Assembly (NCBI GenBank): GCA_964487555.1 | Contig: CAZART010000079.1 | Span: forward strand, 1 to 25,004 | Length of the DNA: 25,004 nucleotides | Source of the DNA: CAZART01 sp964487555 | Lineage (GTDB): Bacteria; Bacteroidota; Rhodothermia; Rhodothermales; VXPQ01 | Direction: 5' to 3' | Part shown: positions 1 through 8,216 of the stretch, one piece after another | Position numbering within the stretch: the stretch's first letter is position 1 | Layout of the letters: each line of letters opens with the position of its first letter | Notes under the pieces: generated by a model | The model's input: the letters and a program-made list of their open reading frames with translations, nothing else | Databases searched by the model: none | What the model was told of the DNA's origin: nothing | Made by a program: the position numbers and the translations under genes

Positions 1-28
1 GAGATGAATAAAGCGCGGCCAGGCCTTC

Positions 29-973
29 CTACCTGGCGAGAAGCACCTTTCCGGATACTGAGAAAGACTCCCCTTCGGCCCGATACACGTACAGGCCGTT
101 CGCGAGCGAGCCCGCTTGTAGGGAGAAGCTCCGGCGAGTCCCGCCTGATAGTACGCCCTCGTGCAAGATCTCAATCTCCCTGCCCAGGACGTCGTAAACG
201 GCAACTCGCACGTACTGTGTACGGGGCACCTCCAGTCCGAACGTGAACGAATCCTCGAACGGATTCGGAAAGGCCGCGGTCAGGTTCGCCGCCGAAACCA
301 TCTCCGGCACGTCTTCCGCCGAGACGATCTGGTGGTACTGGATTTCTCTCACGGCCTCAACATACCTGAAACGCGCATCTTCGCTGTATCGTGCTACAGC
401 GCTGTCGACGGTAGTCCCCGAGATCCGCCACCACTCCGCAGGCCCATTCAGGGTTTCCCAGCTGTCGAGAACCTGTGCGTTCAGCGAGTCCTTCACCGGG
501 GCGATCTCCTCAGCCGACACATTCTGCGGTAGACCCACGGCGAGTGTACCTCCCAAATAGTGAGGCGCCTCCACAGAGATCGTGTCCGCGAGCTCTCGAT
601 TGGGGTAGTAGCCTACAATCGTGTGCATGCCCGGCTGCGCCGGAAGACCGATTTCCTCCGGTTTTATCTCCCAGATCCATGTACGGTCGGAGCCGGGAGG
701 AAACTCGATATAAAGCTCATCTGCGCTGCACGCGGTATGCTCTCGCGAATCGAAGCTATCGAAACGAAACTGAGCCTGGCACGTGGTGCTGCCGATTAGA
801 TGAAACGTCTCGTTTGTCGGGTTTGCAATAGTGACGCTGATCTCGATCATCTCCCCGTATTCATACTGCGCCTTATCGGTCGTGACGGAGAGTGTACCCT
901 GAGCCCAAGCGGGCAGGACGGCCAGTGTGAGGTATACGGCTGCGATGATGGACGTCAGACAAAGCTTCTTCAT
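29..973 (-). CDS. Secreted protein with T9SS C-terminal sorting domain
   Basis: This 314-aa protein has a clear Sec signal peptide (about residues 1-25, hydrophobic core then AWAQ). The next ~110 residues form an Ig-like beta domain resembling BsuPI-type proteinase-inhibitor domains (pattern 'D-K-x-Q-Y-E-Y-G-E' then 'V-T-I-A-N-P-T-N'). The last ~85 residues are a Por-type sorting domain: FPNPF at 235-239, VYDVLGREI, and the closing strand GKVLLAR. T9SS domains direct cargo across the outer membrane for surface anchoring or release. The ATG start is supported by the MKK leader directly before the hydrophobic stretch. The sorting domain is complete, unlike the two damaged T9SS genes in this window. 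The Ig-like domain resembles that of the lipoprotein at 8418-8861. The specific function is unknown. Confidence 0.85.
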   Translation of the reverse strand: MKKLCLTSIIAAVYLTLAVLPAWAQGTLSVTTDKAQYEYGEMIEISVTIANPTNETFHLIGSTTCQAQFRFDSFDSREHTACSADELYIEFPPGSDRTWIWEIKPEEIGLPAQPGMHTIVGYYPNRELADTISVEAPHYLGGTLAVGLPQNVSAEEIAPVKDSLNAQVLDSWETLNGPAEWWRISGTTVDSAVARYSEDARFRYVEAVREIQYHQIVSAEDVPEMVSAANLTAAFPNPFEDSFTFGLEVPRTQYVRVAVYDVLGREIEILHEGVLSGGTRRSFSLQAGSLANGLYVYRAEGESFSVSGKVLLAR

Positions 974-1303
974 TACTACCTCGATAAATTACCTCTGCAC
1001 AAGCTTGACGCGTCAGAGCGGCGACGCGCTGCTCTGTTGCCGATTTCTAACAATACACGTCTCTTTGGAACAGCGACCATTCATCTACCGTGAAGCTGCA
1101 CTTCGTAACGGCGTTTGTACCACAACGGCAGCGACGCCTGTTTCGTCGAATGGGCCACCGTCTGAAGGCCGCATTCGGAAGGACCATTAGGTCTTTACCA
1201 CGGCCTGCGTGTACTGTACCTTGTTAGCGCATGTGCTAATCGTATCCAATCTATAGCTGATCACCGCCCTGCCTCTGGACTTCGGTACCACTTCTTACGA
1301 GAA
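974..1303. other. Intergenic region between divergent genes
   Basis: About 330 bases separate the T9SS gene on the minus strand from a small gene pair on the plus strand. Both promoters should lie here. I see no convincing coding sequence, repeat, RNA gene or clear promoter motif. Confidence 0.5.
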
Positions 1304-1591
1304 ATGTTTGTCAACCGAGGCAAAAGTATAAAGGTGGTCATTGAACTTCTTATTTTCCCCGCCGTGCTGTCGTTCGACGCACGTGCTCAGGTCAGCCGAT
1401 CGGACGCTACTTCTAGTCGGTTGGGACAAGCCTCCACGAAGCACGTTGGCATCGGTCTTCAGACGTTCCCCCTGCCTGGCATTGGCGTAAAAGTGCGTCT
1501 CGGAAGAGGCTTTGTTGCGCAGGCCGGGGCTCTTCCGTCTGCTCCAGGAGTGATTCCAGGTGAAGCTTTGAGGATGCTGGTCGCGTTATGA
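1304..1591 (+). CDS. Small exported protein, possibly a shortened outer-membrane protein
   Basis: The 95-aa product begins with a plausible signal peptide (residues about 8-29, ending ARAQ). It continues into a glycine-rich segment (GIGLQTFPLPGIGVKVRL) that resembles the first strands of a bacterial outer-membrane barrel. The frame then ends abruptly. The stop overlaps the start of the next gene in an ATGA arrangement, implying translational coupling with the lipoprotein downstream. It could be the remnant of a larger barrel that lost its middle or a genuine small protein. No family is recognised with certainty. Confidence 0.5.
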   Translation: MFVNRGKSIKVVIELLIFPAVLSFDARAQVSRSDATSSRLGQASTKHVGIGLQTFPLPGIGVKVRLGRGFVAQAGALPSAPGVIPGEALRMLVAL

Positions 1592-1938
1592 AAGGCCTCG
1601 TCATCCTTGCCGTTTTCGTGGCCGGATGTGGAAGTCACTACTACCCGCTGGACAGCTACGATGCCGGACCGCCGAGGACGGTCTGGATGATTACGGAGAT
1701 CGCAGGCGGGCGACAGTGCGGGCCGCACATCGCGTTCAACCCGCCGGACGTAGCGAATGAGTTGCGTGCCACGGGCGTGCGCGTCTACGACCACGTTGAA
1801 CGCGCGCGGGCCGTGTGCCGCGCCTGTTCTTGCAGCTCGTACTCAGCTCACCATTACGTGCAGGTGGCGGCTGAGGACGAGGAGCGGGCGAAGCGGTCTG
1901 GATTCGAGCTCGCGTCTCCTCCGCCCGACAGAAGATGA
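1588..1938 (+). CDS. Small lipoprotein of unknown function
   Basis: The 116-aa product has a lipoprotein signal: a short hydrophobic stretch ending in the lipobox VAGC, so Cys14 would be lipidated and the protein tethered to a membrane. The mature part contains four further cysteines, three of them in a cluster (VCRACSC), and ends in an acidic then proline/arginine-rich tail. Its start overlaps the previous stop codon by four bases (ATGA), so the two genes are probably co-translated. The reading frame stays open beyond the stop, but that stretch does not look like a continuation. No specific family is recognised. Confidence 0.7.
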   Translation: MKGLVILAVFVAGCGSHYYPLDSYDAGPPRTVWMITEIAGGRQCGPHIAFNPPDVANELRATGVRVYDHVERARAVCRACSCSSYSAHHYVQVAAEDEERAKRSGFELASPPPDRR

Positions 1939-2051
1939 AATCGACGTCGCCGGTTCAGCTCTAATAGCTGGCAGTGTGACAAGGCCGGCTATGTTGGCGA
2001 GAACGTAGCCGAATGCGAAAGCTCTCCTCTTCAGGAGGGCTACGCCGCCAA

Positions 2052-2840
2052 TCATTTATTGACGACTATCGGCACCGAACGGACGCCCGCCGGCGACTCT
2101 AGACGAATAAAGTATACACCGGAACTCACGCCCTGGGCATTCCACGAAGCGGTGCACCGGAAATCGCATCGGCCTGACCATAGTGTGGCCATGCGCCTGC
2201 CAAGGACGTCCATTAGATGAACGGAAAGGTCGTACGCCACAGAAGGGAGCTCGATCTCGATCAACACGCCGCTCGATGCCGGATTCGGATACGCGGCGAC
2301 GTGAAGCCCCTGCCAGGGATTCATGTCGACGTGCGAGGTGATCACCTCGCCGTTGACGGTGGCTTCGTAAAGAAGGCGATTCCTGATCCAGACTCCGGAT
2401 GCAGAGATCAATCCGATTCCCGGAGCAAATGAGTACGAAGCCGCATCGTCTAGCGCTTGCGGGGTATTGAATTCGAGCCGGACCACGTCCTCGAAAATCC
2501 CGGCGGGCACCTCTTCGATGCGGCCCCGCCATACGGTAACGGGATAAAACCACGTGTAGTAATAGAATGGATCCGTCCATGAGGCCCTCGCCGGCGACGC
2601 CCCGACGAAGTACGTCGCTCCATCGAGCAGCGTAAAATCGAACAAGATGAAATCGCGGCCGCTTCGTCGGCCAAATATGCGGCCGCGGCTGTCTGCGCGA
2701 AGCGTGTCGCTCGTCCCAATCGGATATGGTGCCAAGTAGTACAGCGTATCGTCGACGGTTGCCGTGGCTTCGACGATGTACGGTTCAAAGAACAGCGTAT
2801 CGATCTCCCGTGTAGGTCGGAGTACGTGCGCCGTGTATTT
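2052..2840 (-). pseudogene. C-terminal part of a nonsense-split T9SS protein
   Basis: This stretch is in the same frame as the 2841-4091 gene and directly follows its TAG stop. It encodes about 262 residues. The start (KYTAH...) completes a widespread Bacteroidota extracellular module that begins 'YFPLAVGNTW-x-Y'. It is followed by a beta-rich region (SDTLRADSRGRIFGRR, then FILFDFTLLDG). It ends in a T9SS sorting domain: AYPNPASSG, HLMDVLGRRMATL, GVYFIRLE, and the final strand SVPIVVNK. No ATG lies near the beginning; the only candidates are internal, such as TTG at 2735, and they would leave the module headless without a signal peptide. It is therefore almost surely part of the upstream gene rather than an independent gene. 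Confidence 0.8.
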
Positions 2841-4091
2841 CTACGTGTTGCCGACGGCGAGGGGGAAGTAGGTGTCCGCGTTCACGTCCTCCTTGAAGAC
2901 GGCCACGTACATGGCACGGCATGACAGCGTCGCGCACGCGTCGCGCGTTCCAACAGCGGCGATGGTACCATCAGCGGCGCCCACCACATCATCAAACCGT
3001 TCTCGCACCGTCGGTTCGCCGTGTACGTGGTCCCAAACGAGCGCGCCCGATGCATCGAATCGCGCGAGAACGGCATCCAGACCGTGCAGAGAACCGGAGC
3101 GTCGGAGGCCCGCCACGTAGAGTCCGTAGTTTGGAGCGGCCGTAGCTGTTAGCGCAATCGTTTCGTGGGCATTCACGTCGGAATAGGCCGCCTTCCACTC
3201 CGGCTCCTCATTTTCAGTGTTAACCCCGTAGATGTGCACGGCCGTCTCTGTCGAAGCGTCGTCCTCATCGTTGTTGACCACTACGAAGGCCCGGTCGTCC
3301 CCTCGATGCGCAACCGACACCGGACCGTGGTTAGAGTCGAGGGTCGCCGGCTCATACAAAGTCTCGATGTCTCCGCCCCAATGTACGCGCACCATCATGA
3401 CACCGGCAGATGCCTCGATACCCCGCTCCCGCTGCGTTCCGACCGCGAGTACGTCGTGACCCCCGCGCACAGAGATGTCCTCAAGTAGGACGGCGTAACC
3501 CTCTTTCGCGACAACCTGCCTCCACGACTCTTTTCCGTCATACTCGATCTGTGCGAGGAGTCCGTCGCTTTCGCCCGACTGTCGGTCATCAAGGTGCCCG
3601 GCGACGACATATCCGCCGAATGCATACCGGATGGAACGGATGTAGGCGTCCCGTCCCTCATGTGGATAGGTTTGCAACCAGTGCGGAGTGCCGTTACTGG
3701 TCACTTCCGCGGCAAATCCCGCCGCCAGACCGCCTTTCAGCGAATCTCGGATGTAGCCGACCCATCCAGCTGCGACGACGCCGACCGGGGAGATAGTCAC
3801 CGAGGTCACCGTAATTGTCTCGTACGGATCCGGCGGGGCGAGCTCCGTTGTCCAGAGCACCCCGCCGTTCTCTGACACTCCGACGATGCAGGCGGCGTCA
3901 CCTGTCGCCTGCGCATCGAGCCGATTGCCGGCTATAATCCAGCCAGACCCGATCTGTGCAATCGCGACCCCCTTCTCGCATGCGTCGATCGTCCGTTCCC
4001 AAAGAAGCGCCGGTTGCGCAAACACTGTTGTCGAAATCGTGAAACAGAAGAGAAGAGTCGTCTGAACGCCGATCCTCGACACGTTGGGCAT
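2841..4091 (-). CDS. Secreted beta-propeller-like protein, N-terminal part of a split gene
   Basis: 416 residues from ATG at 4091. The ATG is chosen over the GTG at 4118 because it sits right before the signal peptide (TTLLFCFTISTTVFAQ). The mature part has repeated blades of the type 'GWIIAGNR...GGVLWTTEL', 'VVAAGWVGY...GTPHWLQTY', 'YVVAGHLDDR...GKESWRQV', typical of secreted quinoprotein-like or Kelch-like beta-propellers with unknown ligands. The frame ends at TAG 2841-2843 in the context YFPLAVGNT-stop-KYTAH, where the family normally has Trp. The combined frame 2052-4091 encodes 678 residues plus the interrupting stop and ends in a T9SS domain. Without that domain the product would be exported to the periplasm but not sent to the surface. 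A shortened paralogue lies at 5432-5883. Confidence 0.8.
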   Translation of the reverse strand: MPNVSRIGVQTTLLFCFTISTTVFAQPALLWERTIDACEKGVAIAQIGSGWIIAGNRLDAQATGDAACIVGVSENGGVLWTTELAPPDPYETITVTSVTISPVGVVAAGWVGYIRDSLKGGLAAGFAAEVTSNGTPHWLQTYPHEGRDAYIRSIRYAFGGYVVAGHLDDRQSGESDGLLAQIEYDGKESWRQVVAKEGYAVLLEDISVRGGHDVLAVGTQRERGIEASAGVMMVRVHWGGDIETLYEPATLDSNHGPVSVAHRGDDRAFVVVNNDEDDASTETAVHIYGVNTENEEPEWKAAYSDVNAHETIALTATAAPNYGLYVAGLRRSGSLHGLDAVLARFDASGALVWDHVHGEPTVRERFDDVVGAADGTIAAVGTRDACATLSCRAMYVAVFKEDVNADTYFPLAVGNT

Positions 4092-4520
4092 GACTCGTTC
4101 GCTGGAGGCCTGATTCACAGAGCGTGTGACGGGTAAAACAAAGTATCGCCCCCCTGCGCGCTTGGACAGGCAGATCGTATGACCCCTGCTATTCCCGCCT
4201 TCGCTCGCAAACGAAATCTACTGGTGCGAACTCACACTGGACGGCACACCGATTCGACGCACGACCGTCGTGCGGAATAGATAGCATCCTGACGTGCCCG
4301 AGTCCAGGAATGCCGGATGGAGCGTCTTTCAGCACCATAGGCGTACTGGTGCCTCAGCCCGACTGGAAAATGTTCATTTGGCTTTGCGAATCTTTTTTAG
4401 TCGAGATTACTTGTAATACGTCGTGCCCATTCTCCTCCACATAACACGCCGCTCCTATTCCCGACTTATACGATTTGCCAAAGTGCTACACAATTGCCCC
4501 CATCAATCGGTAGGTCGGCC
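4092..4520. other. Intergenic region
   Basis: Some 430 bases lie between the divergent split T9SS gene and a decayed lipoprotein gene. No protein-like frame, RNA gene or repeat was recognised. The part near 4380-4500 is more AT-rich and probably contains a promoter, but no motif is convincing. Confidence 0.4.
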
Positions 4521-4819
4521 ATGTCTGTTGTCTCTCCTTCCATTCCGCGTTTGTTCGCAGTATTGACGCTCCTTGCGTTCTGTTTCTTCTTTAGCGGTTG
4601 CGACTTCGCGAAGGATGATGCTGTTGTATCGAGACGGGGAGTGGTCGACAGACATGACCGTTGACGCGCCGAGGGGCTCCGGGACGAGAATCACCGGCTA
4701 TGACTCGGATCAAGAGGAAGATGGATGGGCAGGTCCATGAGGCCGGCTGGACCTACATCCACCTGCGGCCGCCAAACTCGATTAACGACGCGATCCCCGT
4801 CATTTTGTCAAGCGATTAG
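4521..4819 (+). pseudogene. Frameshifted lipoprotein gene
   Basis: The ATG at 4521 opens a textbook lipoprotein leader (residues RLFAVLTLLAFCFFFSGC) with lipobox FSGC. This frame stops after 47 codons (4662-4664). Protein-like sequence continues in two other frames: 'YRDGEWSTDMTVDAPRGSG' then 'ITGYDSDQEEDGW' up to about 4735, and 'DGQVHEAGWTYIHLRPPNS' to a TAG at 4817-4819. Both shifts are in the same direction and each is consistent with one extra base. The restored product would be roughly 98 residues. It could be a true pseudogene or reflect indel errors. The family is unknown. Confidence 0.6.
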
Positions 4820-4945
4820 TTGCCGCGTCGATCACGGGTGTATAGAATTGAGAGGCAAGCCCCTCAATACGCGTAATAAGCAAATCAGAACTGCATATCG
4901 GCATACGGATACGGTTTCGTTCTCCCTAGTTTCCTTGCACAATAC

Positions 4946-4951
4946 AGGAGG
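4946..4951 (+). promoter_or_regulatory. Strong Shine-Dalgarno site
   Basis: AGGAGG lies 8 bases before the ATG at 4960. It is one of the few perfect ribosome-binding sites in the window and fixes the start of the following lipoprotein. Confidence 0.8.
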
Positions 4952-4959
4952 ATAATCCG

Positions 4960-5442
4960 ATGCCGTACAGCGCAATCAGACTGTTCTTATTTTCCGGGCT
5001 GATAATAGTAAGTCTAATCCTCTCTGGATGTGGACTCTTCGGCGACGAGGAGGAATACTCCGTTTCACGGTATGACGGCCCCGCGTTTGCGGAAGGCGAC
5101 GTTGGAATGATGTTTTCGATCGAGGTCGAAGGCGAACAATTGACGCTGCGTGGGGCGAATGGGGACGGAGACAGGAGATACGGGAACAGGGTCTTTGTCA
5201 TAACGGTCAGCGCGTGGACCGACGAACTGCCCCGTCTTGAGGATGTTTGGTTCGGACCCGAAGGCGGAGGCGTCGGGAACGTCCTTTCAGACGCACGAAT
5301 CGCAATTCAACACTGGAATCCGCCGGAGCTAGTAAGTGGCGTGATTTACGCAAAACTTCCCACGGGTCTTAAGACGTCCGAGAGGTTCTGGGTCGAGCAA
5401 GACGAAACCACTTCTGGGGACTCATTCGATCATGGGATGTAG
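4960..5442 (+). CDS. Lipoprotein of unknown function
   Basis: The 160-aa protein has a lipoprotein leader (hydrophobic core LIIVSLILSGC, lipobox LSGC) followed by acidic residues (GDEEE), which fits a membrane-anchored periplasmic or surface protein. The mature part is beta-rich and contains 'GMMFSIEVEGEQLTLRG' and 'VFVITVSAWTDELPRLED'. A perfect AGGAGG precedes the start. The end of the gene overlaps by 11 bases a second start (ATG 5432) that opens the decayed propeller paralogue, suggesting the two were co-translated. No characterised family is recognised. Confidence 0.75.
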   Translation: MPYSAIRLFLFSGLIIVSLILSGCGLFGDEEEYSVSRYDGPAFAEGDVGMMFSIEVEGEQLTLRGANGDGDRRYGNRVFVITVSAWTDELPRLEDVWFGPEGGGVGNVLSDARIAIQHWNPPELVSGVIYAKLPTGLKTSERFWVEQDETTSGDSFDHGM

Positions 5443-5883
5443 GTATGCCTTCAAGGCCGCCCATTTTCTCTGTCTATGCGTAGGGGTCGATCTGTCGGCG
5501 CAGCCCTGAGCCCCGTCGGCGCGGTTGCGGCCGGCTGGGTGGAGTATGCCACGGGCTCGATCGCCGCCTTTGCCACGGAGATGACACGTGACGGAAAGGC
5601 CCAGTGGTGGCGTACGTACCGGCACAATGGGAGAGGCGTCCTCATCCGCGCGATTCGATTAGATTATTCCGGCCACACGCTTGTTGGTCGCCTTCCGGAT
5701 ACCAGCGAAGGATTCACGGCGGGGCTTCGCTATGACGGCACGTACTTTTGGTCGCGTACCGTCGCCGAGGGGAGTCGCGACATCGATCTGCTCGACCCGT
5801 ATTACCGCAATAGGAAGGCAGGTCGACGTGATTCTCATGGGCGCAATGTGTGCGGCCGACGCCGCACCGCTGAGCATCGCTGA
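5432..5883 (+). pseudogene. Truncated, decayed paralogue of the 2841-4091 propeller protein
   Basis: From ATG 5432 one frame encodes a signal peptide (AFKAAHFLCLCVGVDLSAQP) and then stops. One frame over, from about 5500, the sequence 'LSPVGAVAAGWVEY', 'AAFATEMTRDGKAQWWRTY', 'GVLIRAIRLDYSGHTLVG' and 'LRYDGTYFWSRTVAEG' matches the 2841-4091 protein ('ISPVGVVAAGWVGY', 'AAGFAAEVTSNGTPHWLQTY', 'AYIRSIRYAFGGYVVAG', 'IEYDGKESWRQVVAKEG'). Relative to that gene, the ~50 residues between signal peptide and first matching blade are deleted. After about 5790 the frame shifts again and similarity fades. It is thus a duplicate that has lost its middle and its C-terminus. Confidence 0.75.
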
Positions 5884-5928
5884 TACACCTTCAACCTTGC
5901 ATCAAATCCATCCTAATACATCACTGCC

Positions 5929-6486
5929 ATGAAAATGACCAACATCCTCATCGCCGTCTCGGTTTTCCTGTTCGTGCCCGTCGCGGTACTCCATGCTCAG
6001 ACCTCCGCGCTAGACCGCGGAAGCATCAACATCGCCGGTGACGCGGCCTTTACGAGTTCCGGATCGGCATCCAACGGTGACGATGACAGGACTACGCAAC
6101 TCATCATTAGACCGACGGCACAGTACTTCGTTATCCCTGGATTAACCCTTGGTGGAGAAGTCGTCGTGGCGCATACATCGCGGGACAACAATTCGTCGAC
6201 GAGTATTGGAGCCGGGCCCAGCGTGGCCTATTACTTCGGTCGGGGAGAACGAACCGTGCACCCCTTCGTCTCGGCTAGCTTGACTGTGCTGCGAACCAGC
6301 TTTGAAAACGACTTTACGGACCAGAGCACCTCCGCGACAGCCTACAGAGGCTCTGGCGGCATCCTGTTAATGCTGAGTCGGAGCGTGGGGATAACGGGAG
6401 AGTTATTCTATCAGGGGCAGAACTCTGAAGATTTCGATAGGAACACGTACGGACTGGCCTTCGGCGTCTCAGCCTTTGTGTTCTGA
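5929..6486 (+). CDS. Small outer-membrane beta-barrel protein
   Basis: The 185-aa product has a signal peptide (residues 1-23, ending VLHAQ). The mature part alternates short polar loops with amphipathic strands (GLTLGGEVVVAHTS, SIGAGPSVAYYFG, VHPFVSASLTVLRTSF, SVGITGELFYQGQ). It ends in aromatic-terminated strand GLAFGVSAFVF, the usual outer-membrane barrel signature with a C-terminal Phe. Size and pattern fit an eight-stranded OmpX/OmpW-like or 'porin family' barrel. A lipoprotein gene follows 17 bases downstream, so the two may share a transcript. The physiological role is unknown. Confidence 0.85.
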   Translation: MKMTNILIAVSVFLFVPVAVLHAQTSALDRGSINIAGDAAFTSSGSASNGDDDRTTQLIIRPTAQYFVIPGLTLGGEVVVAHTSRDNNSSTSIGAGPSVAYYFGRGERTVHPFVSASLTVLRTSFENDFTDQSTSATAYRGSGGILLMLSRSVGITGELFYQGQNSEDFDRNTYGLAFGVSAFVF

Positions 6487-6503
6487 TGAATGTTTGATCT
6501 AAC

Positions 6504-6929
6504 ATGAAAGCCATCGTACATGTCGGCTTGATCGTTCTATGTGTCGCAAGCGTGGCCGGATGCAGCCTCTCTCTTGGAGGCCTAACGGCCCTGGATGAGA
6601 CCAGAGCCAGACGTCAGGCGCGCATAAATCCGGATCAGCTGAAAGAGCTCGATCACGGCGCCGCCGTGCGAATTCGTCTCGCGGACGGTGCAGGTGTGAC
6701 CGGAGACTATATTTCCATCCGTCAAGTCTCCAATGAACAGGTAATCGAGCTCAATGCGCAAGGCCGGACCGTTCTCGTCCCGATTGTAGAAGTCGAGCGG
6801 ATAGAGCGACGGAGGAAGAAATTCAGCATATGGCCCGCGTTCGTCTTCGGCGGCGCCATTGATGCTGTGATCCTGGTGATTTTTTTCACCACGGATATTG
6901 GACCGGGGGGCATCGCGCTGAACTTTTGA
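6504..6929 (+). CDS. Lipoprotein with C-terminal membrane segment
   Basis: The 141-aa protein begins with a lipoprotein leader (VLCVASVAGC, lipobox VAGC at residues 17-20). The middle, 'AAVRIRLADGAGVTGDYISI' and 'VIELNAQGRTVLVPIVEVE', looks like a small beta barrel of the kind that modulates surface charge or binds polymers. This is followed by a basic patch (RIERRRKK) and a hydrophobic segment (about residues 111-130). It follows the barrel gene closely. A degenerate stretch just downstream (about 6988-7233) contains a similar motif, IRLHLADGRAV, and may be a relic of a related gene. Confidence 0.75.
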   Translation: MKAIVHVGLIVLCVASVAGCSLSLGGLTALDETRARRQARINPDQLKELDHGAAVRIRLADGAGVTGDYISIRQVSNEQVIELNAQGRTVLVPIVEVERIERRRKKFSIWPAFVFGGAIDAVILVIFFTTDIGPGGIALNF

Positions 6930-6987
6930 TAGACACGTGCGCCACGTAACAATCGCCTGCACGGTGGCGCTGTGATTACCGTGCCTC

Positions 6988-7233
6988 GTGTGCTCGGAAG
7001 CACGATCTTCTATTCCAACGAACCGCCCCGGGTTCAGCGGTGTCCGTATGATTCGCAGCGGAAGCGGCCTGGATACGCGCGGGATCTATCTGGTCGAGGG
7101 GGACACAGTTGCTGCAGAGCGCGTGCGGAGAGCCTTAGTCGACGGCTACGAAGAGTCGCCAATTCGGCTACATTTAGCGGATGGGCGCGCTGTCCGGACA
7201 TTGCTGGCGCCTTCAACTACTCCATCTTACCCC
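6988..7233 (+). other. Open stretch, possible relic related to the preceding lipoprotein
   Basis: This frame is open in phase with the following membrane-protein gene and could extend it N-terminally from a GTG at 6988, giving 176 aa. The N-terminal 82 residues have no signal peptide and no good start. They contain 'ESPIRLHLADGRAV', resembling 'AAVRIRLADGAGV' in the lipoprotein at 6504. I favour a relic that happens to remain in frame. Confidence 0.3.
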
Positions 7234-7518
7234 ATGAATGACAGACAGCGGACGGTACTCGGCGTCGCCGTGATGGCCCTGATTGTGATGATCCTTTTCT
7301 TCGTTCCGTGGCGGATCGAGCCGGCGGACGAAATCAAATGGGCTCCTGCATACCGACAGCCGGTCTCCTCTGTCAGGTCCTACGCCAGCGAGCTTCATGA
7401 TACAAGCTATGCCTACATGGACGGAGAAATCGCCGTCGGTGTTCTTGTGATGCAGATACTCGCCATTGGCGTGGTGGGTGGGATCGCCTTCGCCGTCAGC
7501 GCTGATAAGCGGGGCTGA
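7234..7518 (+). CDS. Small two-helix membrane protein
   Basis: From ATG 7234 the product is 94 aa with two transmembrane helices (about residues 8-26 and 70-88). Between them is a periplasmic loop that starts with the pattern FFVPWRIEP. This layout (MNxxQR, helix, P-W, loop, helix) is common in small uncharacterised Bacteroidota/Rhodothermota membrane proteins. The frame is open further upstream, but the ATG directly before NDRQR and the helix gives the usual architecture. No function can be assigned. Confidence 0.65.
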   Translation: MNDRQRTVLGVAVMALIVMILFFVPWRIEPADEIKWAPAYRQPVSSVRSYASELHDTSYAYMDGEIAVGVLVMQILAIGVVGGIAFAVSADKRG

Positions 7519-7709
7519 CCGGAAGGGTCGTATCCTCGGTTTCCGACGAAGGACGCCGGGTCAGGGAACATGCGGGAGAATGGGCGCTCCGGCGCATGGA
7601 GATGAGAGCTCGAAAAGCGAGCATGCGAGTATTGGACACAGCAGTGCCACGAATCAGGGGTTCCTGGACCTGCAGAATCCTATCCAGATCGGAACAAGAG
7701 TTGTGCTGA

Positions 7710-8216
7710 ATAAAGGCCGCATTTCTAGACCGTGACGGTACAATCGTCAGGGACTATCCGGACGAAATCTGGTGCACCGTAGAATCTCCAGAATTTTTGG
7801 AGGGATCACTGGATGCGCTTCAATTGCTGATGAAGAAAGGATACACGATCGTCATCATTACGAATCAGTACATAATTGGTGAAGGGTACATCACGCAGGA
7901 AGATTACGAGCGCTTTTCGGGAGAAATGATTCGCACATTCCGAGAGCATGGCGTGAAAGTGCTCACCATCCGATACTGTTCGGATAAGCGAAGCGATCCA
8001 GCCAACCGCCTGAAGCCCAGTCCATCTATGGTCGAGGACGTTGTGAGAGACTACCCGGACATCCACCTGAGCGAGAGCATCTTCGTCGGCGACGCTCGGT
8101 CCGATGCCGACATGGCCCGACATTTTGGTCTACGGTTCTTTGGAATTAATCTGGCTGTGACTGGAGAAAACGAAAAAAGCGTACGCAGTCTGAAAGAAGC
8201 AGCAGAGCTGGCATAA
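7710..8216 (+). CDS. HAD-family phosphatase (GmhB/HisB-N type) with ATA in place of a start codon
   Basis: The frame encodes a compact HAD phosphatase of about 168 aa. Motif I is AFLDRDGTI, with nucleophile Asp7 and acid/base Asp9. Motif II is in IVIITNQ, a motif III lysine is in RLKPSPS, and motif IV is FVGDARSDADMA. The family includes D-glycero-D-manno-heptose 1,7-bisphosphate phosphatase and histidinol-phosphatase domains; the exact substrate is uncertain. A stop (7707-7709) directly precedes ATA AAG GCC GCA TTT, where relatives typically start Met-Lys-Ala, so the natural ATG appears changed to ATA. The next possible start, TTG 7797, would omit the nucleophile. The gene either uses ATA inefficiently or is silenced. 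Confidence 0.75.
   Translation: MKAAFLDRDGTIVRDYPDEIWCTVESPEFLEGSLDALQLLMKKGYTIVIITNQYIIGEGYITQEDYERFSGEMIRTFREHGVKVLTIRYCSDKRSDPANRLKPSPSMVEDVVRDYPDIHLSESIFVGDARSDADMARHFGLRFFGINLAVTGENEKSVRSLKEAAELA

Noticed and set aside
1843..2055. Minus-strand 70-codon frame with a hydrophobic start (MIGGVALLKRRAFAFGYVLA) overlapping the preceding stop by ATGA.
   Set aside because: Its second half is antisense to the lipoprotein gene and reads as arginine-rich shadow; no further support.
1936..2060. Open frame continuing past the stop of the 1588-1938 lipoprotein gene.
   Set aside because: The frame stays open for some 90 codons, but the stretch right after the stop is low-complexity arginine and shows no clear domain.
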